From: a bacterium
GTDB taxonomy: Bacteria; Chloroflexota; Dormibacteria; Aeolococcales; Bog-877
Assembly: GCA_021844355.1 (NCBI GenBank)
Contig: JAKBTP010000168.1
Coordinates: 2,496 to 18,918 of the forward strand
Reading direction: 5' to 3'
Length of the DNA: 16,423 nucleotides
Positions 13,375-16,423 of this stretch are shown here, in pieces (the first letter of the stretch is position 1; each line of letters starts with the position of its first letter). A program made the position numbers and the translations under genes. The notes below the pieces were generated by a model. The model had not been told where the DNA came from, did no database searches, and saw nothing but the letters and a program-made list of their open reading frames with translations.

Positions 13375-14161
13375 GATCCAGCTGGTGGACGCCCACTGCC
13401 ATCTGGACGAGCTGGAGCGACGGGGGATGCCGGCCGCGGAGGCCATCTCCGCAGCCGCCGCCTCCGGGGTCCAGCAGATGGTCACCAGTGGGGACTCCCC
13501 GGCCGAGAACCACCGGGCGCGAGAGCTGGCCGAGGCCCACCCGGAGATCTTCTTCACCCCCGGCTGGCATCCCAGCAACGGTCGTGCCCCGTCCGGCGGG
13601 GAGAGGCAGGAGATTCGCGACCTCCTCGCCCACCCGCGGGCGGTGGCGCTGGGGGAGGTCGGCCTGGACTACCACCGGCGGGATGGAGGGGCCATCTGGG
13701 ATCCCGGAGAGCAGCGCCACCTCCTGCGGTCGATGCTGGAGCTGGCCGCGGAGGTCGGCAAGCCGGTGGTCATCCACCAGCGGGATGCCGGCTGGGACCT
13801 CTTGGAGGTGCTGGACTCGTCCCCAAAGGTGCCGACCATGCTGCATTGCTTCAGCGGCGGGGCGGAGTTCGCCCAGGCCGCCGTCTCCCGGAGGCTTCAC
13901 TGCTCCTTCGCCGGCAACCTCACCTTCGGGTCCGCCGCCCAGCTCCGGGAGGCGGCTCAGGTGGTGCCCCCAGCACTGCTGCTCCTGGAGACCGACTCCC
14001 CGTTCCTGGCACCACATCCCCTGCGGGGCCGCCTCTGCCACCCGGCCCTGGTGAGGCTGACGGCGTCCTGGCTGGCCGACCATCTGGGAGTTGGGCTGGA
14101 GACGGTGGCGGAGTGGACCAGCTCCACGGCCCGGGCCTTCTTCCAGCTCCCCTCGCCGTGA
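13367..14161 (+). CDS. tatD: TatD family metal-dependent hydrolase / DNase
   Basis: TatD proteins are metal-dependent nucleases or hydrolases with a TIM-barrel fold; some act as 3'-5' DNA or RNA exonucleases. The 264-residue product has normal length and all metal ligands: DAHCH (His10, His12), ALGEVGLDYH (Glu97), VIHQRDA (His137), MLHCFSGG (His160) and LLETDSPFL (Asp210). GTG 13367 is the start, eight bases inside rsmI, with GGAG at 13355-13358. The frame is open upstream to 12935, but that part is an Arg/Ser/Trp-rich shadow of rsmI. The late motif normally reading RNEPAYV is LCHPALV here. A tatD next to rsmA is a widespread neighbourhood in Gram-positive genomes. Confidence 0.94.
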   Translation: MGEIQLVDAHCHLDELERRGMPAAEAISAAAASGVQQMVTSGDSPAENHRARELAEAHPEIFFTPGWHPSNGRAPSGGERQEIRDLLAHPRAVALGEVGLDYHRRDGGAIWDPGEQRHLLRSMLELAAEVGKPVVIHQRDAGWDLLEVLDSSPKVPTMLHCFSGGAEFAQAAVSRRLHCSFAGNLTFGSAAQLREAAQVVPPALLLLETDSPFLAPHPLRGRLCHPALVRLTASWLADHLGVGLETVAEWTSSTARAFFQLPSP

Positions 14162-15009
14162 AGGGGCTGGACCTCTGCCGGGAGTCCACCACCAGGGCGG
14201 TGGCCCGCCGCTTCGGCCTCTCCCCGGAGCGGGGTCGGGGGCAGAGCTTCCTGGTCGACCGGCAGGTGCGGGACGCCATTGTGGCCTCCCTGCCGGAGAC
14301 CCCCCGGCTCGTCCTGGAGATCGGGCCGGGTCTCGGTTCGCTGACCCAGGGGCTGCTGGAGGCAGGCCGGACGGTGGTCGGGGTCGAGGTCGACCGCCGC
14401 GCAGTCGCAGCCCTCGGGCTGCTCCGGGTCCGCCACTCCGAGCTCCGGGTGGTGGAGGAGAGCGCCCTGCGTGTCGGCCCATCGGAGCTGGGGCTCGGCG
14501 CGCCCTACATCGTGGTGGGGAACCTGCCTTACAGCATCACCGGTGCGCTCCTCCACCACCTGTTGGACATGGAGCCCGCCCCGCTCAGCTGCCATCTTCT
14601 GCTCCAACGGGAGGTGGCGCTGCGGCTGGTGGCGCCGGTGGGAGGTTGGTCGCTGGCCACCCTGGCGGTCCAGCTCGCGGCCACTTGCGAGGTGCGGCTT
14701 CTGGTGGGACCGGAGAGCTTCTGGCCCCGCCCCAAGGTGAGCAGTGCCCTGGTCCAGCTGGTCCCCCGGAAGGTGCTCGAACGCTCGGCGCGGGAGGCCC
14801 TTCTGAGAATGGCGCGCCCCATCTTCCAGCAGCGGCGCAAGCAGCTGCGGCACGGGGTGGCCGTGGCCATGGGGGTGAGCCCGCAGCGGGCTGGCCGGCT
14901 GTTGGAGCTGGCCCAGATCGACCCGGCCCAGCGCCCGGGGGCGATCGACATCGGGCAGTGGGTCAGGCTGGCCGCGGTCGTGGCGGGTGGAGATGGGGAG
15001 TGGCGGTGA
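14158..15009 (+). CDS. rsmA: 16S rRNA dimethyladenosine transferase RsmA (KsgA)
   Basis: RsmA dimethylates two adjacent adenosines near the 3' end of 16S rRNA (A1518 and A1519 in E. coli numbering), a late small-subunit assembly step. The 283-residue protein has GRGQSFLVD (26-34), the SAM-binding EIGPGLGSLT (54-63), acidic GVEVDRRA, the catalytic NLPY (122-125), QREVALRL, FWPRPKVSSALVQL (188-201) and a helical C-terminal domain with QQRRKQLRHG. The usual QNFL at the N-terminus is QSFL. GTG 14158 overlaps the tatD stop as GTGA; upstream codons in frame are a shadow of tatD. It is the last gene of the coupled run, and its stop codon is also part of the next promoter. Confidence 0.95.
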   Translation: MKGLDLCRESTTRAVARRFGLSPERGRGQSFLVDRQVRDAIVASLPETPRLVLEIGPGLGSLTQGLLEAGRTVVGVEVDRRAVAALGLLRVRHSELRVVEESALRVGPSELGLGAPYIVVGNLPYSITGALLHHLLDMEPAPLSCHLLLQREVALRLVAPVGGWSLATLAVQLAATCEVRLLVGPESFWPRPKVSSALVQLVPRKVLERSAREALLRMARPIFQQRRKQLRHGVAVAMGVSPQRAGRLLELAQIDPAQRPGAIDIGQWVRLAAVVAGGDGEWR

Positions 15010-15015
15010 TATATT
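15007..15015 (+). promoter_or_regulatory. Extended -10 promoter for the MFS gene, using the rsmA stop codon
   Basis: TGATATATT matches the extended -10 form TGnTATAAT, with the TG supplied by the rsmA stop codon TGA (15007-15009) and the hexamer TATATT at 15010-15015. Seven bases separate the hexamer from the ATG at 15023, so transcription would start at or beside the start codon. It is a rare AT-rich patch in this GC-rich region. No clear -35 is visible, which extended -10 promoters can tolerate, and no Shine-Dalgarno precedes the ATG. Confidence 0.6.
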
Positions 15016-15022
15016 CGCCCCC

Positions 15023-16351
15023 ATGACGGCTGTGGGCCAGATGGTCCCTGGGACCCAGCGGCCCTCCTCTCCTGGCCCCGCCGGCTTCCGTCAGGCTCTG
15101 GCCAGCCGGGATTTCCGTCTCCTCTGGGCCGCTCAGGTGGCGGCTCAACTGGGGGACAAGTTCTTCGCCTTCTCCCTTCTGCTGTCCATCTACTCCCTAA
15201 CCCACCTGTACCTCAGCGACGCCGCCCTCCTGCTGGCCTACACCATCCCTGCCGTGTTCCTCTCGGTGCCGGCCGGGATCTTCGCCGACCGCTACGACAA
15301 GAAGGTCCTCATGATGTGGACCAACCTGAGCCGGGGGATCCTGGTCCTGGGCGTGCCGCTGCTGGAGTTGACAGGGGTGGCGCAGCACCAGGTGGCGCCG
15401 CTGTATGCCATCACGCTGGTGTTCGCGGGCGTCGGGCAGCTCTTCGCTCCCGCCGAGGCGGCCAGCATCCCCAACCTGGTGCGCCGCGAGGACGTGCCGG
15501 CGGCCACCTCGCTGTTCACCGTGACCATCGTCATGACCCTCGTCGTCTCGGTCCCCCTGGCCTCCCTGGCGCAGCGGGTTCTGGGGCAGGAGGGCCCCTA
15601 CTACTTCGGCGCCAGCCTCTTCGCCCTGGCCTCGGGTGCCATCTGGCTGATCCGCGCCCGGCTGGCGGCCACCCACTCCGAGTCCCGCTCCGTCGCTCGC
15701 GGGATCGGCCGAACCGTGGACGAGGTGCGCGAGGTGCTGGTGGTGATCCGGGAGAGCCCAATACTGCCGTTCGCCTTCGGGATGCTGACCCTGGCGCTGG
15801 TGATCGTCTTCACCATCTTTGCTCTCTCCGCCGGCTACATGCAGCATGTGCTGCTCCGGCGACCGCAGGACAGCTACATCCTCCTGGTGCCCGCCACCGT
15901 CGGCATGGTGCTGGCCGGGACGCTCATCAGCCGGCGGCCGGGGATCTCCGGAGGGGCGAGGAGGGCTTCGCTCGGGCTCACGCTGGCCGGGGCCGCCATG
16001 CTGGTCCTGGGCGTCCTCCCCCCTGTCCTCCGCCAGCTGGGAGTGGATGGGGCCCTGGTCCCGCTGGCCATCGGGCTGGCGGTCATCTTCGGAGCAGGGC
16101 TGGGCGCGGTGCTGATCCCCTGTTTGGTGCTGATCCAGGAGGGCACCGAGGAGACGACCCGGGGCCGGATCTTCGGAGGTGCCTTCCTGCTCATCAACCT
16201 GGCCATCGCCTTGCCGCTGCTGGTCGCGGGGGCGGTGGCCGACGTGGTGGGTGCCAGCGACGTCATCGCCGTCCTCGGGGTCTGCCTGGTGGCCGCTGGC
16301 GGGCTGGCGCTGGGGCGTTCGTGGGGGCAGGGCCCGGTTACGGCCAGGTAG
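15023..16351 (+). CDS. Major facilitator superfamily transporter, exporter-like
   Basis: The 442-residue protein is strongly hydrophobic with about 12 predicted membrane helices. It begins with a cytoplasmic stretch ending in ALASRDFRLLWAAQVAAQLG (25-44), typical of the MFS_3/DHA3-like exporter group, and has the MFS loop 2-3 motif GIFADRYDKK (85-94). A charged central loop at about 215-240 separates the two halves. The substrate cannot be read from the sequence. I chose ATG 15023, which sits seven bases after a TATATT -10 hexamer, over the upstream GTG at 14987, which lies inside rsmA. There are 13 bases between the rsmA stop and this ATG. The gene probably has its own leaderless transcript and may also receive read-through. 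Functional connection to the operon is not evident. Confidence 0.85.
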   Translation: MTAVGQMVPGTQRPSSPGPAGFRQALASRDFRLLWAAQVAAQLGDKFFAFSLLLSIYSLTHLYLSDAALLLAYTIPAVFLSVPAGIFADRYDKKVLMMWTNLSRGILVLGVPLLELTGVAQHQVAPLYAITLVFAGVGQLFAPAEAASIPNLVRREDVPAATSLFTVTIVMTLVVSVPLASLAQRVLGQEGPYYFGASLFALASGAIWLIRARLAATHSESRSVARGIGRTVDEVREVLVVIRESPILPFAFGMLTLALVIVFTIFALSAGYMQHVLLRRPQDSYILLVPATVGMVLAGTLISRRPGISGGARRASLGLTLAGAAMLVLGVLPPVLRQLGVDGALVPLAIGLAVIFGAGLGAVLIPCLVLIQEGTEETTRGRIFGGAFLLINLAIALPLLVAGAVADVVGASDVIAVLGVCLVAAGGLALGRSWGQGPVTAR

Positions 16352-16423
16352 CGGCGTGTGGCAGTCCGTTGGCGGCGGCGCTCACCGCCCCTCCTCGGAC
16401 TTCAATGGCTCCATGCGTGCGGT
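16352..16423. other. Unassigned right flank
   Basis: After the MFS stop there are 72 bases up to the window edge. GGCGG (16371-16375) and CCGCC (16385-16389) could form a weak stem, but no T-run follows. On the minus strand a frame enters from the right edge and stops at 16382-16384, so a convergent gene might end here, but 13 codons are too few to judge. On the plus strand ATG 16405 could begin a gene but has no Shine-Dalgarno. I make no gene call. Confidence 0.4.

Noticed and set aside
12953..14482. Minus-strand open frame of 509 codons opposite rsmI, tatD and rsmA
   Set aside because: Pro/Gly/Arg-rich translation with no domain pattern, opposite well-supported genes.
16371..16389. Intrinsic terminator after the MFS gene
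   Set aside because: The GGCGG/CCGCC stem is only five pairs with a nine-base loop and no T-run follows.
1..16423. CRISPR arrays, tRNA or rRNA genes, insertion sequences, phage genes
   Set aside because: No regularly spaced repeats, no cloverleaf-like or rRNA-like segments, and no transposase or integrase motifs were seen; the window is almost fully occupied by housekeeping coding sequence.

Overview
The window is a dense, very GC-rich bacterial chromosomal segment (roughly 70% GC by eye, not counted). It holds housekeeping genes only: I see no mobile element, tRNA, rRNA or CRISPR array. GTG and TTG starts are common (8 of 18 genes), gene junctions mostly overlap by 1-11 bases, and at least one start looks leaderless. 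The core order efp-asp23-nusB-xseA-xseB-(PAP2-like)-nadK-recN, followed by scpA-scpB-rluB-cmk, resembles Bacillota/Chloroflexota-type chromosomes more than proteobacterial ones. With the GC content this suggests an uncultivated Terrabacteria lineage, for example a Dormibacterota-, Chloroflexota- or Actinomycetota-like soil bacterium. The assignment is an inference and cannot be settled from this stretch.

Layout. Positions 1-1013 (minus strand) hold the 5' part of a tandem HD/HD-GYP signalling protein that runs off the left edge. A 190-base divergent intergenic region (1014-1203) carries a GC hairpin and leads into a run of sixteen co-directional plus-strand genes. The first fifteen (1204-15009) read as one translationally coupled operon: efp, asp23-like, nusB, xseA, xseB, a divergent-PAP2 (DUF212) membrane protein, nadK, recN, scpA, scpB, rluB-type pseudouridine synthase, cmk, dinG with an N-terminal exonuclease domain, rsmI, tatD and rsmA. 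The sixteenth, an MFS exporter-like gene, has its own extended -10 promoter overlapping the rsmA stop codon. The last 72 bases are not assignable.

Functionally the operon groups translation factors and rRNA modification (EF-P, RluB, RsmI, RsmA), transcription antitermination (NusB), DNA repair and nuclease functions (XseAB, RecN, DinG, TatD), chromosome segregation (ScpAB) and nucleotide or cofactor supply (NadK, Cmk).

I did not find a clearly new system. The observations most worth checking are: an EF-P with Arg instead of Lys at the functional loop tip; an exonuclease-DinG fusion in which one of the four expected Fe-S cysteines is Ser; an RsmI without its usual C-terminal domain; a ScpA without the usual N-terminal FEGPLD motif; a promoter that uses the upstream gene's stop codon; and a compressed version of a Clostridia-type gene order.
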